In this document: piece by piece, positions 1 through 7,462 of the stretch
How the letters are laid out: each line of letters begins with the position of its first letter
How positions within the stretch are numbered: the first letter of the stretch is position 1
NCBI GenBank assembly: GCA_946479395.1
Contig: CAMLFV010000009.1
Coordinates: forward strand, 1-24,057
Length of the DNA: 24,057 bases
Reading direction: 5' to 3'
Source: an uncultured Flavobacterium sp.
GTDB lineage: Bacteria; Bacteroidota; Bacteroidia; Flavobacteriales; Flavobacteriaceae
Program-made: the position numbers and the translations under genes
The notes under the pieces: model-generated
What the model was told of the DNA's origin: nothing
What the model saw: only the letters and a program-made list of their open reading frames with translations
The model's database searches: none

Positions 1-768
1 AATACTTATTCTAATTCTACCGAAATGTGGAACATGGATTTAGATGAGTACGATTTAAGCAGCTACGTAGAAGTAGATGATACTGTTTTAGATATTAAAG
101 TAACAACTGCTGCCGATGTAGTTTTCTTTAATGCAATAATACTTTCTGTTTACAGTGTTTTTCCTGACGCAACAATGACCTTAGATAGTTACCAAAATTA
201 CTGCCATACACGAAGAGTTGATGTAAATTACACTGTTGCAAACCATAAAGGTAACCACCCTTTAAAAAAGGATACACCTGTAGCGTTTTACATTAATAAT
301 GAACTGATAGGAACTGCTAAAACAGATGAAGAAGTTGCTGAAGGAAGTCAAATTAGTCAAACCATCACGTTAGATATTCCTAAAAAATTTGGTTACCGAT
401 TTGATTTGGTTGCTAATGTAGATGATACCGGAAATCAAAAAGGAATTGTTTTTGAAATTGATGAAGAAAATAACTCTTCAAAAACGCACATTGATTTAAC
501 AAGAAATTGTCCAATACAGAAAGGAGTTTCAGCTAACTTTGACGGCGCTAACGATGGGTTTGATTTAAGTGTGTACGATCTTAACCAATTAAAAATATAT
601 AACCGATACGGATCAGAAGTTTTTAGCTATGGCAAAGGATACACCAACCAATGGGTAGGGCAAAATATGAACAATAAACCATTACCCACCGGAACTTATT
701 ATTACGTTTTTACAACAGATTACGAAACTATTTCGGGTTATGTATATTTAATTAAAGAAGTAAGATAA
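1..768 (+). CDS. T9SS type B cargo protein with C-terminal sorting domain (5' truncated by window)
   Basis: The reading frame is open from base 1, and its first codons match the middle of the 688-residue protein encoded at 1317-3383, so the ATG at 25 is internal and the N-terminus lies outside the window. The visible 255 codons hold a beta-rich segment, a CARDB-like adhesion module (about residues 60-170, ending in an ANVDDTGN...EIDEENN motif), and a C-terminal domain of about 85 residues. That domain contains the KIYNRYGSEVF, QWVGQ and LPTGTYYYVF blocks typical of the gliding motility-associated C-terminal (CHU_C) family. In Flavobacteriaceae such domains are type B signals for export by the type IX secretion system, so the protein is probably exported or surface-attached. 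Compared with its neighbour it lacks the Ig-like repeats between CARDB and the sorting domain. Its ligand is unknown. Confidence 0.85.
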   Translation, partial: NTYSNSTEMWNMDLDEYDLSSYVEVDDTVLDIKVTTAADVVFFNAIILSVYSVFPDATMTLDSYQNYCHTRRVDVNYTVANHKGNHPLKKDTPVAFYINNELIGTAKTDEEVAEGSQISQTITLDIPKKFGYRFDLVANVDDTGNQKGIVFEIDEENNSSKTHIDLTRNCPIQKGVSANFDGANDGFDLSVYDLNQLKIYNRYGSEVFSYGKGYTNQWVGQNMNNKPLPTGTYYYVFTTDYETISGYVYLIKEVR

Positions 769-1269
769 ATGAAAAAAATACTATTATTAACAACAATATT
801 TGCCCTATTTAGCTGCAATAACGAAATAGACGATATTTTAAACGACTATAAAACAAAACCAAAGTCTGCAGATTTACAAGGTTTCTGGGAGCTAAAAGGT
901 GTTTATCCTCCCGATTCGCTAAAACATGATAATGAAATAGGAATATCTCAAGGCTGGGTAGGAATAGGACCAAATGAAATTCTTTATTTAGATAATGAAT
1001 ACTTACGATTTTTAAATAAATCAACTGATGAAGATTCTCTTTTTCATTACAATAAAAAAAATAGATTGTATTGGTATAACAATGAAAAATTTATCAAATC
1101 GGTATATGAGGAAAGTTATAATAATAAAAATTTTCAGTATATAAACGAATATCAAATTCCGTATAAGTTGGTACAATCAAAAGACACGTTAGTTGTTCAA
1201 AGTAATCATAAAACGTTATATTTAATTAAACGATTTAATATTAAATATCGCGAGTATGTATTTGATTAA
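769..1269 (+). CDS. Small predicted lipoprotein of unknown function
   Basis: This 166-residue protein begins with a short lipoprotein signal: a lysine pair, a hydrophobic stretch and the lipobox LFSC, with the lipidated cysteine at residue 16, followed by NNEIDD. The rest is polar and rich in Asn, Tyr and Lys, with no family I recognise. The motif GFWELKGVYPPDS near residue 40 resembles the start of lipocalin-like or META-like beta domains, but that similarity is weak. The ATG directly abuts the TAA of the upstream T9SS cargo gene, so the two are probably cotranscribed and translationally coupled. A lipoprotein paired with a secreted adhesin-like protein could help anchor it, but that is only inference from position. 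Confidence 0.7.
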   Translation: MKKILLLTTIFALFSCNNEIDDILNDYKTKPKSADLQGFWELKGVYPPDSLKHDNEIGISQGWVGIGPNEILYLDNEYLRFLNKSTDEDSLFHYNKKNRLYWYNNEKFIKSVYEESYNNKNFQYINEYQIPYKLVQSKDTLVVQSNHKTLYLIKRFNIKYREYVFD

Positions 1270-1316
1270 CTAATTGATACTTATTTTTTTGTATTTTTAT
1301 AGAAACTATTTCGGTT

Positions 1317-3383
1317 ATGATAAAAATACTACGATTACTTATATTTTTCTCATGCTTTTTTGCATTTAGCCAGCCTGTAAAACTTTTTAAGCAGTATACG
1401 GGACAATATGACTTTTTTGTAATAGGCAATACCATGAACACTGCTCCAAATGGAACTGGAGCACCTTGTACTATTTTAACGCAATCAAGTGCGGTTCTTA
1501 ACCTAAATGCTAATGCCAATATACAAGCAGCGTTTTTGTATTGGTCAGGATCTGGAACTTTAGCACAAGCCGATTTAAATGTTCAGTTAAACGGTACACC
1601 TATCACTGCGCAAAGAACATTTACAACAATTGGTCCCACAGGGTTAGAATTTTTTGGAGCTTTTGCAGATGTTACAAACTTTGTAAAGGCTACAGGTAAT
1701 GTTAATTACACCCTATCCGATTTAGATCTTACAAACGTTATACCGCCTTATTGCCCCACAGGTAGTAATTATGCCGGTTGGTCTATTGTAGTGGTGTATG
1801 AAGACGCCGTTTTGCCAAACAGAGTTATAAGTGTTTACGAAGGTTTTCAAATTGTTGATCATACCGGGCAAAGTGCTACCATTACTTTAAACGGTTTAAA
1901 TGTTACCAATGTTACTAATGCAAAAGTTGGTTTTTTAGCTTGGGAAGGCGACGATAATTTAGCAGTTGCCGAAGAGTTAAGAATCAATGGAAATATAATT
2001 AGTAATCCGCCGTTAAATCCGGCAAATAATGTATTTAATTCTACCAATACCTATACAAACGCAACTAATTTGTGGAATATGGATATTGATTATTTTAATG
2101 TTGGTAGCCTTATTTCTTTAGGCGATACATCAATGACTGTTGAAATTAAAACCGGGCAGGATTTAATAATTGTCAATAATATATTGGTAGCATTAAGCAG
2201 TCTTTTTGCCGATGCAACTATCAATATTGATAAAATAAAAGTTGAGTGTAATAGCAGAGAAATAAAGGTTGACTATACAGTTTTCAATACAAATAAAGCT
2301 ACAAATCCATTGATTAAAAATGTTCCTATAGCCTTTTATGTCGATGATGTTTTGATTGGATCAGCTGCTACAAAAAATGACATTCCTATAAATGATTCCG
2401 AAACAGGAACAATTATTTTAACAATTCCGGAATCTTTTGGCGATAATTTCACAATAACGGCAAATGTTGATGATGACGGCGATAAAAATAGTACGGTGGT
2501 AGAAATTGACGAAACCAATAATACCGGTTCTGAAAATGTAACCTTAATTTATGGACCAGAAGTAGAGGAACCAACCGATATTATCGTTTGTGATGAAGAC
2601 GAAAAAGGTTTTGTAATTTTCGATTTAACATCGAAGCAGTTCGAAGCAAGTACCAGCAACAACGTTATTATTACTTTTCATGAAAGCAAAGATGAAGCAG
2701 AAAAAGGAACAAGAGCTGTTAATAATTTTGATCGTTATGAATTAGAAAGTCACAGTTCTAAAACAATTTGGATTCGAGTAGAAGATAAAATTACAGGTTG
2801 TGCAAATACAACATCTTTTAAGATTACTGCTCAAATGAAACCCTTTACAGAGCTTAAAGAACCTTTAATGATTTGTAATTTTAAAAGTAATCCATTGGCA
2901 GCTAATTTGTCGTTAGCCTATATACTATTAAACAGGATTTTTCCATATGTCGATGAATTGCAACTGAGTTTTTATGAAACAGAAGCCGATGCCGAAAATG
3001 AAATTAATGAAATTACAAATATAAACAGTTACCAGCCACCACGTTTTCCTTACATTATCTACATTAAAGCAAAAGGTACAAAACTTTGGTGCGATAATAT
3101 TATTCAATTACAGTTGAACGATTGCGTGGTTCCAAAAGGAATTTCGCCAAACGGCGATAGTATAAACGATGGTTTTAATATAGAAATTTTTAACCCAATT
3201 GAAGTGAAAATTTTTAATCGTTACGGAATGGAGGTTTACCATCACGGTGAAGGATACATAGATCAATGGAAAGGTCAGGACAAAAATAATCGTGAACTGC
3301 CATCAGGTACTTATTTTTATCATTTTAGAACCTTGTTTGATACTTACGTTGGCTATGTCCATTTAATTAAAGAAGTTAAATAA
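1317..3383 (+). CDS. T9SS type B cargo protein with CARDB-like and Ig-like domains
   Basis: This 688-residue protein opens with a Sec signal peptide (MIKILRLLIFFSCFFAFSQ, cleavage near residue 19). Residues 20-300 form a beta-rich region whose last part matches the start of the truncated upstream gene. Residues 300-410 look like a CARDB module (NVDDDGDK...EIDETNN). Residues 420-508 and 510-603 are two related Ig-like repeats, each with a Cys near its start and another near its end (C425/C495, C520/C592). Residues 603-688 are the CHU_C/gliding-motility C-terminal domain (PKGISPNGDSINDGF, KIFNRYGMEVY, LPSGTYFYHF), which in this family directs export through the type IX system. It is a probable surface adhesin or exopolymer-binding protein; the ligand is unknown. 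A strong hairpin terminator follows at once. It is a tandem paralogue of 1-768, with the lipoprotein gene between them. Confidence 0.88.
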   Translation: MIKILRLLIFFSCFFAFSQPVKLFKQYTGQYDFFVIGNTMNTAPNGTGAPCTILTQSSAVLNLNANANIQAAFLYWSGSGTLAQADLNVQLNGTPITAQRTFTTIGPTGLEFFGAFADVTNFVKATGNVNYTLSDLDLTNVIPPYCPTGSNYAGWSIVVVYEDAVLPNRVISVYEGFQIVDHTGQSATITLNGLNVTNVTNAKVGFLAWEGDDNLAVAEELRINGNIISNPPLNPANNVFNSTNTYTNATNLWNMDIDYFNVGSLISLGDTSMTVEIKTGQDLIIVNNILVALSSLFADATINIDKIKVECNSREIKVDYTVFNTNKATNPLIKNVPIAFYVDDVLIGSAATKNDIPINDSETGTIILTIPESFGDNFTITANVDDDGDKNSTVVEIDETNNTGSENVTLIYGPEVEEPTDIIVCDEDEKGFVIFDLTSKQFEASTSNNVIITFHESKDEAEKGTRAVNNFDRYELESHSSKTIWIRVEDKITGCANTTSFKITAQMKPFTELKEPLMICNFKSNPLAANLSLAYILLNRIFPYVDELQLSFYETEADAENEINEITNINSYQPPRFPYIIYIKAKGTKLWCDNIIQLQLNDCVVPKGISPNGDSINDGFNIEIFNPIEVKIFNRYGMEVYHHGEGYIDQWKGQDKNNRELPSGTYFYHFRTLFDTYVGYVHLIKEVK

Positions 3384-3415
3384 AAAAAGCGTTTCATAAT
3401 TGAAACGCTTTTTTT
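3382..3415. terminator. Bidirectional hairpin terminator between T9SS gene and yebC
   Basis: A perfect 15-bp inverted repeat (left arm AAAAAAAGCGTTTCA, right arm TGAAACGCTTTTTTT) encloses the loop TAAT. The A and T tracts on both sides let it act for the rightward T9SS gene and the leftward yebC gene, whose stop codons flank it. Confidence 0.9.
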
Positions 3416-3420
3416 AATAT

Positions 3421-4131
3421 TTAAGCCATTGTTGTGTAAACGTTTTGAACGTCATCGTCTTCTTCAATTTTTTCCAACAATTTTTCTACATCGGCAATTT
3501 GTTCTTCTGTAAGTTCTTTTGTTACTTGCGGAATACGATCAAAACCAGATGATAAAATTTCCATGTTGCGTTCTTCTAATTCTTTTTGAATCGATCCAAA
3601 ACTATTAAACGGAGCATAAATTAAAATTCCGTCTTCGTCTTCAAAAATTTCATCAACACCGGCATCAATCAGTTCTAATTCAAATTCTTCCAAATCTAAA
3701 CCTTCAACTTTTGCAATTCTAAAGTTACAAGTATGATCAAACATAAATTCAACCGATCCTTGAGTTCCCATGGTTCCGTTACATTTGTTAAAATATGAAC
3801 GAATATTAGCAACGGTTCTGTTGTTATTGTCGGTAGCAGTTTCAATTAATATGGCAATTCCGTGTGGTGCATAGCCTTCAAACAAAACTTCTTTATAGTT
3901 TGCAGTATCTTTATCCGATGCTTTTTTAATAGCGCGTTCTACATTGTCTTTAGGCATGTTAGCAGCCTTTGCATTTTGCATAACGGCACGTAAACGAGCA
4001 TTGGTTTCAGGGTTAGGTCCGCCTTCTTTAACAGCCATAACGATATCTTTACCAATACGCGTAAACGTTTTAGCCATTGCCGACCAACGTTTCATTTTTC
4101 TAGCTTTTCTAAATTCAAACGCTCTTCCCAT
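3421..4131 (-). CDS. yebC: YebC/PmpR/TACO1 family protein
   Basis: This 236-residue protein has the usual length and sequence landmarks of the YebC family: an N-terminal basic region (MGRAFEFRKARK, then SAMAKTFTRIGKDI), the block GPNPETNARLRAVMQNAK near residues 39-56, NMPKDNVERAIKKAS, and the acidic middle region FEGYAPHGIAILIE...NRTVANIRS. The family was long described as DNA-binding transcriptional regulators. More recent work on bacterial members and mitochondrial TACO1 points to a ribosome-associated role in translating proline-rich stretches. Which role applies here cannot be read from the sequence. The gene is transcribed leftward from a -7 box at 4154-4161 and ends at a shared terminator. 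The opening MGRAFEFRKARK differs from the common MAGHSKW start, as is usual in Bacteroidota members. Confidence 0.95.
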   Translation of the reverse strand: MGRAFEFRKARKMKRWSAMAKTFTRIGKDIVMAVKEGGPNPETNARLRAVMQNAKAANMPKDNVERAIKKASDKDTANYKEVLFEGYAPHGIAILIETATDNNNRTVANIRSYFNKCNGTMGTQGSVEFMFDHTCNFRIAKVEGLDLEEFELELIDAGVDEIFEDEDGILIYAPFNSFGSIQKELEERNMEILSSGFDRIPQVTKELTEEQIADVEKLLEKIEEDDDVQNVYTTMA

Positions 4132-4153
4132 TTCTATTTTTATTAATTTTACG

Positions 4154-4161
4154 CAAAATTA
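4154..4161 (-). promoter_or_regulatory. -7 promoter box of yebC
   Basis: On the minus strand this reads TAATTTTG, matching the Bacteroidota TAnnTTTG consensus, 22 bases before the yebC ATG. No clear -33 TTG is visible. It abuts an inverted repeat at 4159-4183. Confidence 0.6.
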
Positions 4162-4183
4162 TAGAAAAGATGTTTTTCTATAA
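4159..4183. repeat. Inverted repeat in the divergent yebC / outer-membrane gene spacer
   Basis: Arms TTATAGAAAA and TTTTCTATAA form a perfect 10-bp palindrome around the loop GATGT. It overlaps the end of the yebC -7 box and lies between two divergent genes, so it could be an operator. It could also be a stem-loop, since an A tract follows it on the plus strand. Confidence 0.55.
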
Positions 4184-4214
4184 AAAAAAACACTAATTAT
4201 TTTAAGTTAAAAAC

Positions 4215-4886
4215 ATGAAGAAAACACTTTTTATTGCTTTGCTAGTATCTTTTGCCGTGAATGCGCAAGTAAGAGAGCGAAACGATATTGAAATTGCTCC
4301 GTTTGTTGGTATTAATAGTTCTAATTACTATGGAGATATTACATACATTGGCGATTCAAACAAAGCGTTATACACACCGATTTTTGGTGTTACCGCAGAT
4401 TTTTACATGAATAACCGGTGGAGTTTGAGAACTGGATTAGAGTATCAAACATTAGGAAGTTCGGTTTATACTAGTGAACTTATTAGTAATCCTCAAGAAA
4501 ATTATTATTACAGATATTTTTACGAAAGCGAAAAGCTGAATTTTGTTGCAATTCCTATTCATGCAAATATTCATATTGGTAAGTCAAGAAATTGGCATAT
4601 TAATTTTGGTCCAACCGTAAGTTTTTTGACAGGAGCTAATTTTGGTGGTGAAAGAGTAGAAATTGATAATTTAAGAAAAGAACATGTTGGGTTTGGATTA
4701 GGTTTTGGTTATCGATTTAATATTCATGAAAATTTCAGTCTGGGTATTGAACATCAAGAATATATTAGTTTTACAAATAATTTAAATACATTTAATTCTT
4801 ACGGTAGCTTTATTGGAAATATTGCAGGTAATTTTAGTGTTAAAGCAATTTTTAAGTTAGGCTCTAAAGAAATTGAAAAAATGTAA
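4215..4886 (+). CDS. Outer-membrane beta-barrel (porin-like) protein
   Basis: This 223-residue protein has a clear Sec signal peptide (MKKTLFIALLVSFAVNAQ, cleavage after residue 18). It is followed by alternating hydrophobic and polar strands with many aromatic and glycine residues (IAPFVGINSSNYYGD, WSLRTGLEYQTLGS, HVGFGLGFGYRFNIHENFSLGIEHQ), as in the OmpA/OprF-type eight-stranded barrels of Bacteroidota (PorT or outer membrane beta-barrel families). It probably sits in the outer membrane; substrate or partner is unknown. It is divergent from yebC and ends at a strong hairpin shared with the convergent DinB-like gene. The ATG is supported by the signal peptide. No convincing -7 box was found in front of it. 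Confidence 0.8.
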   Translation: MKKTLFIALLVSFAVNAQVRERNDIEIAPFVGINSSNYYGDITYIGDSNKALYTPIFGVTADFYMNNRWSLRTGLEYQTLGSSVYTSELISNPQENYYYRYFYESEKLNFVAIPIHANIHIGKSRNWHINFGPTVSFLTGANFGGERVEIDNLRKEHVGFGLGFGYRFNIHENFSLGIEHQEYISFTNNLNTFNSYGSFIGNIAGNFSVKAIFKLGSKEIEKM

Positions 4887-4911
4887 AAAAGAGCGCAATG
4901 CGCTCTTTTTT
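4885..4911. terminator. Bidirectional hairpin terminator
   Basis: Arms AAAAAAGAGCGC and GCGCTCTTTTTT pair perfectly over 12 bp around the three-base loop AAT. It serves the rightward beta-barrel gene and the leftward DinB-like gene. The terminal bases overlap the stop codons of both. Confidence 0.9.
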
Positions 4912-5380
4912 AGTATCTGTCCCAAAAGAAAGGTGGTTCAATATTTAAACTTCTTAAATACACATAACCTTGTCCGCGGTGGTGAACTTCATTGTCAACA
5001 AAATATAAAATATTCTGAATTACCGGAAATTTGTATTCACCGAACAAATTGAAATCTTCCTTAAAACGATCTTCAGAAATCTGCATAAATAACTCATTGA
5101 TTTTCGGCGTAGCATCGTCCCAAGCGTTTAATAATTCTGCTTTAGTGTTCAGAGGCAAATTGTGGTTGTAACCTTCTATTGAATTGTTTACAATGCCTTC
5201 TAAGCCAGGAACAGCAATAGATAACAGTTCTTTAACCAAATCGGCAAACGTACGCATCCCGCCAATACTGTATTCAAAAAGTTCTTTTTCAGGAAAAGCT
5301 TCAATTACTTTTCTTGTTAATGTTCTGTGACCTTGCCAATGGTTCAATAATTCTTCGTTTGTTAAAATGTTTGCTTTCAT
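4910..5380 (-). CDS. DinB-like four-helix protein with altered metal ligands
   Basis: This 156-residue protein matches the DinB/YfiT superfamily in length and in the C-terminal block DNEVHHRGQGYVYLR (residues 129-143) followed by the typical short tail with PPFFWDRY. Members are four-helix bundles; many bind a metal through three histidines and some are thiol-dependent transferases (for bacillithiol, mycothiol or glutathione). Two ligand positions look changed here: the helix-2 site where His usually stands reads E51 in VKELLSIA, and the first His of the HxxxH pair is N130, leaving only H134 and its neighbour H133. The protein may therefore not bind metal in the usual way. It has its own -7 box at 5411-5418 and shares a terminator with its convergent neighbour. 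The function is unassigned. Confidence 0.8.
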   Translation of the reverse strand: MKANILTNEELLNHWQGHRTLTRKVIEAFPEKELFEYSIGGMRTFADLVKELLSIAVPGLEGIVNNSIEGYNHNLPLNTKAELLNAWDDATPKINELFMQISEDRFKEDFNLFGEYKFPVIQNILYFVDNEVHHRGQGYVYLRSLNIEPPFFWDRY

Positions 5381-5410
5381 AATAATTGATTTAGATGTTT
5401 ATTTTCAGTT

Positions 5411-5418
5411 CAAAATTA
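5411..5418 (-). promoter_or_regulatory. -7 promoter box of the DinB-like gene
   Basis: The minus strand reads TAATTTTG, a match to TAnnTTTG, 30 bases before the ATG at 5380. A TTG lies 14 bases upstream (5433-5435), closer than the usual 17-23 bases. Confidence 0.5.
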
Positions 5419-5511
5419 AGATATGATTTTGACAACTTTATGTCACTCGATTTATTTTTTTACTAATGTTAAAACATTTTAAATAAATTCCTGTAAATAA
5501 TTGGATAGGCT

Positions 5512-5519
5512 TATCTTTG
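5512..5519 (+). promoter_or_regulatory. -7 promoter box of the LpxL-like acyltransferase gene
   Basis: TATCTTTG matches the TAnnTTTG consensus and lies 14 bases before the ATG at 5534. This rules out the in-frame TTG at 5501 as a start, because that codon is upstream of the box. Confidence 0.65.
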
Positions 5520-5533
5520 CAAAAATTTCTTTA

Positions 5534-6427
5534 ATGAAATATCTTTTATTTATTGTAATATATGCTTTGTTGTGGTGCGTTTCAAAGTTGCCATTTAAAG
5601 TATTGTATCTACTTTCGAACGTTTTTTATTTTTTAATATATAAGGTTGTAAAGTATCGAGTTAAAACGGTTCGATACAATTTAGAATTGACTTTTCCACA
5701 TTTATCGGCAACTGAAAGAAAAGAAATCGAACGAAAATTTTACATTCATTTATGCGATTTGTTTCTTGAAATGATAAAAACCATTACCATTTCTCCAAAA
5801 GAATTAGACAAACGCTTTGTTTTTAAAAATGTAGAACTAATGAAAGCCTACGAACAAAAGCAGAAAAGTATTATTTTAATGTTACCGCATTACGGAAACT
5901 GGGAGTGGGTGATAGGTTTGGGACAGCATTTGGAGTTTAAAGGTTTTGGGATTTATAAGGCGTTAAAAAATAAACATTTCGATAAACTTTTTAGAGATAT
6001 TCGTTCACGTTTTAATGCCGAATTGATTGATACACACCACACAACAGGCGCTATTCGTGAAAATCAGGCAAAAGGATTATATGGAACTTATTTGTTTTTA
6101 AGCGATCAAACGCCATTGTTAAGAGAGAAACTTCATTGGGAACCATTTATGGGGATTGATGTGCCAATACACATGGGTGCCGAAGTTTTAGCCCGAAAAT
6201 TAAATATGAATATTTTGTATTTAAAGGTTGATAAAGTGAAACGCGGACATTATGAAGCTACTTTTTCTGAAATTACCGATGATATTAAAAACGAACCAAA
6301 ATACAAACCAACCCGAATGTTTTTAGATAAGGTGGAAGAACAAATTAAAACTGTTCCCGAATATTATTTCTGGACGCATAAACGTTGGAAACACAAAGAT
6401 CAAAAAGATCAATTTAAAACTAAATAA
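5534..6427 (+). CDS. LpxL/HtrB-type lysophospholipid (lipid A) acyltransferase
   Basis: The 297-residue protein belongs to the LpxL/LpxM (HtrB) acyltransferase family. It has an N-terminal membrane segment (about residues 2-36) and the catalytic motif PHYGNWEW with H119 and E124 as the HX4E pair. A second conserved block reads LFLSDQTPL, and the C-terminal block YYFWTHKRWK is diagnostic for the family. Members transfer acyl chains to a lipid A precursor on the inner face of the inner membrane; some Bacteroidota members instead make ornithine or other aminolipids, so the exact acceptor is uncertain. The start at 5534 is chosen because a -7 box lies at 5512-5519. It stands alone between terminators. 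Its role complements the lpx operon at 18411-23157. Confidence 0.88.
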   Translation: MKYLLFIVIYALLWCVSKLPFKVLYLLSNVFYFLIYKVVKYRVKTVRYNLELTFPHLSATERKEIERKFYIHLCDLFLEMIKTITISPKELDKRFVFKNVELMKAYEQKQKSIILMLPHYGNWEWVIGLGQHLEFKGFGIYKALKNKHFDKLFRDIRSRFNAELIDTHHTTGAIRENQAKGLYGTYLFLSDQTPLLREKLHWEPFMGIDVPIHMGAEVLARKLNMNILYLKVDKVKRGHYEATFSEITDDIKNEPKYKPTRMFLDKVEEQIKTVPEYYFWTHKRWKHKDQKDQFKTK

Positions 6428-6434
6428 TTTCGAT

Positions 6435-6463
6435 AAAAAAGAAGACGTAATGTCTTCTTTTTT
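6435..6463. terminator. Bidirectional hairpin terminator
   Basis: Arms AAAAAAGAAGAC and GTCTTCTTTTTT pair perfectly over 12 bp with loop GTAAT. It lies between the convergent acyltransferase gene and the META lipoprotein gene and carries a T tract in both directions. Confidence 0.88.
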
Positions 6464-6464
6464 A

Positions 6465-7226
6465 TTATTCTTTCTTGAAAATTATCTTTAGTTCGTCGTT
6501 TTTAAAAAGATGCAGTTCGCTATCAATGATTTTATAGTTTGTAATGTTTGCTATTTCTTTTAAAAATTCGGTTTCCATGTTTTCGTGCACGCACATCATG
6601 CGTGTTACAGCTAATTTAGAAAAACGAATGTGTTCGTTATCAAAGAAAACAGCTCCGTTGAAACCGTTACAGCTTGCATTTCCGCCTACATGTTTTTCTT
6701 CATTTTCAAATTGTAAGTAAGGTGTTTTAAGATATTTGTCTTGCGGTATTTCAACTCCATTAAAACTAATTAAGTTCCATTTGCCTTGTAATTTTAAAGG
6801 AATGATGTAATTACCACAGCCGTTTAACTTCAGTTCATTTTCTTTTGTAATGATCGAAACTTCGGTTTTGTAATCGAACTCGGTGTCTGACATTACGTCT
6901 GAACACGATTTTTTTGTAATGGTAACTCGTATTTGCTGATTACCACTTTCAGATCTTATCAATTGAATATTGGCATCTTGCGCTTTATCGATACTATTTA
7001 CAGGAAAAATTTCCGATTTCCCGTCAATATCTTTATAAACAATAAAATCATCGCTCATTTCAATATACCAAAAAGGTTCGGTTCCTAACCCTTTAAAATA
7101 GGGATCAAACGTTTTTTCATTGAATTTTTTTGCAGAAGAAGTATTGTCAATAGTAGTTTGCTTGCTTTTACACGAACTTACAAAAACTATCAAAATTGTA
7201 AAACATATTAACTGTATCTTTTTCAT
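6465..7226 (-). CDS. Lipoprotein with COG3650-like and META/HslJ domains
   Basis: This 253-residue protein has a lipoprotein signal peptide with the lipobox VSSC, giving lipidated C19. The first half contains GLGTEPFWYIEM and later KKSCSDVMSDTEFDYKTEV, features of the COG3650-type (YbaY/MliC-like) periplasmic domain. The second half, from about residue 147 (LQGKWNLISFNGVEIP), is a META domain as in HslJ, with GGNASCNGFNGAVFF and the block KLAVTRMMCVHENMETEFL. HslJ-type proteins are linked to heat and novobiocin tolerance in E. coli, but the biochemical role is unknown. It is probably attached to the outer membrane. The gene is monocistronic and shares a terminator with its convergent neighbour; I see no clear -7 box. 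Confidence 0.85.
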   Translation of the reverse strand: MKKIQLICFTILIVFVSSCKSKQTTIDNTSSAKKFNEKTFDPYFKGLGTEPFWYIEMSDDFIVYKDIDGKSEIFPVNSIDKAQDANIQLIRSESGNQQIRVTITKKSCSDVMSDTEFDYKTEVSIITKENELKLNGCGNYIIPLKLQGKWNLISFNGVEIPQDKYLKTPYLQFENEEKHVGGNASCNGFNGAVFFDNEHIRFSKLAVTRMMCVHENMETEFLKEIANITNYKIIDSELHLFKNDELKIIFKKE

Positions 7227-7329
7227 AGTAACATCTTTTACATTAAATGTACAAAAAAATGATGTAATATGAATTTGAAGAAGTACTAAAAATCTGAAAT
7301 TAGAACAATTTATATGAAGAAAACATCGT

Positions 7330-7385
7330 TACTTCGAGTAGCGAAGTAGAATGGAGCGTATCGAGAAGTTCTCGACAAGCTCGAA
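7330..7385. repeat. REP-like palindromic intergenic element
   Basis: Two adjoining hairpins occupy the yet-unexplained part of the 236-bp spacer between the META lipoprotein and fabG. The first has arms TACTTCG and CGAAGTA around AGTAG (7330-7348). The second has arms TCGAGAA and TTCTCGA around a single G (7361-7375), enclosed by GAGC and GCTC (7354-7357 and 7379-7382). TTCGAG at 7333-7338 also pairs with CTCGAA at 7380-7385. The segment is visibly richer in GC than the flanking DNA. Its form resembles repetitive extragenic palindromes, but there is only one copy in the window. Confidence 0.6.
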
Positions 7386-7428
7386 CCGACGAACAACTTA
7401 TTCATTTTTTATTTATGTAATTAGAAAT

Positions 7429-7454
7429 AAAAAAACCTTCTGTAAAAGAAGGTT
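7429..7454 (-). terminator. Hairpin terminator of fabG
   Basis: On the minus strand AACCTTC (7448-7454 complement) pairs with GAAGGTT (7434-7440 complement) across a seven-base loop, and a run of seven T residues follows. It begins 9 bases after the fabG stop. Confidence 0.75.
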
Positions 7455-7462
7455 ATGGTATA

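Noticed and set aside
5501..5533. Longer N-terminus for the LpxL-like gene starting at TTG 5501
   Set aside because: A -7 promoter box lies downstream of that codon, and the ATG at 5534 gives a normal family N-terminus.
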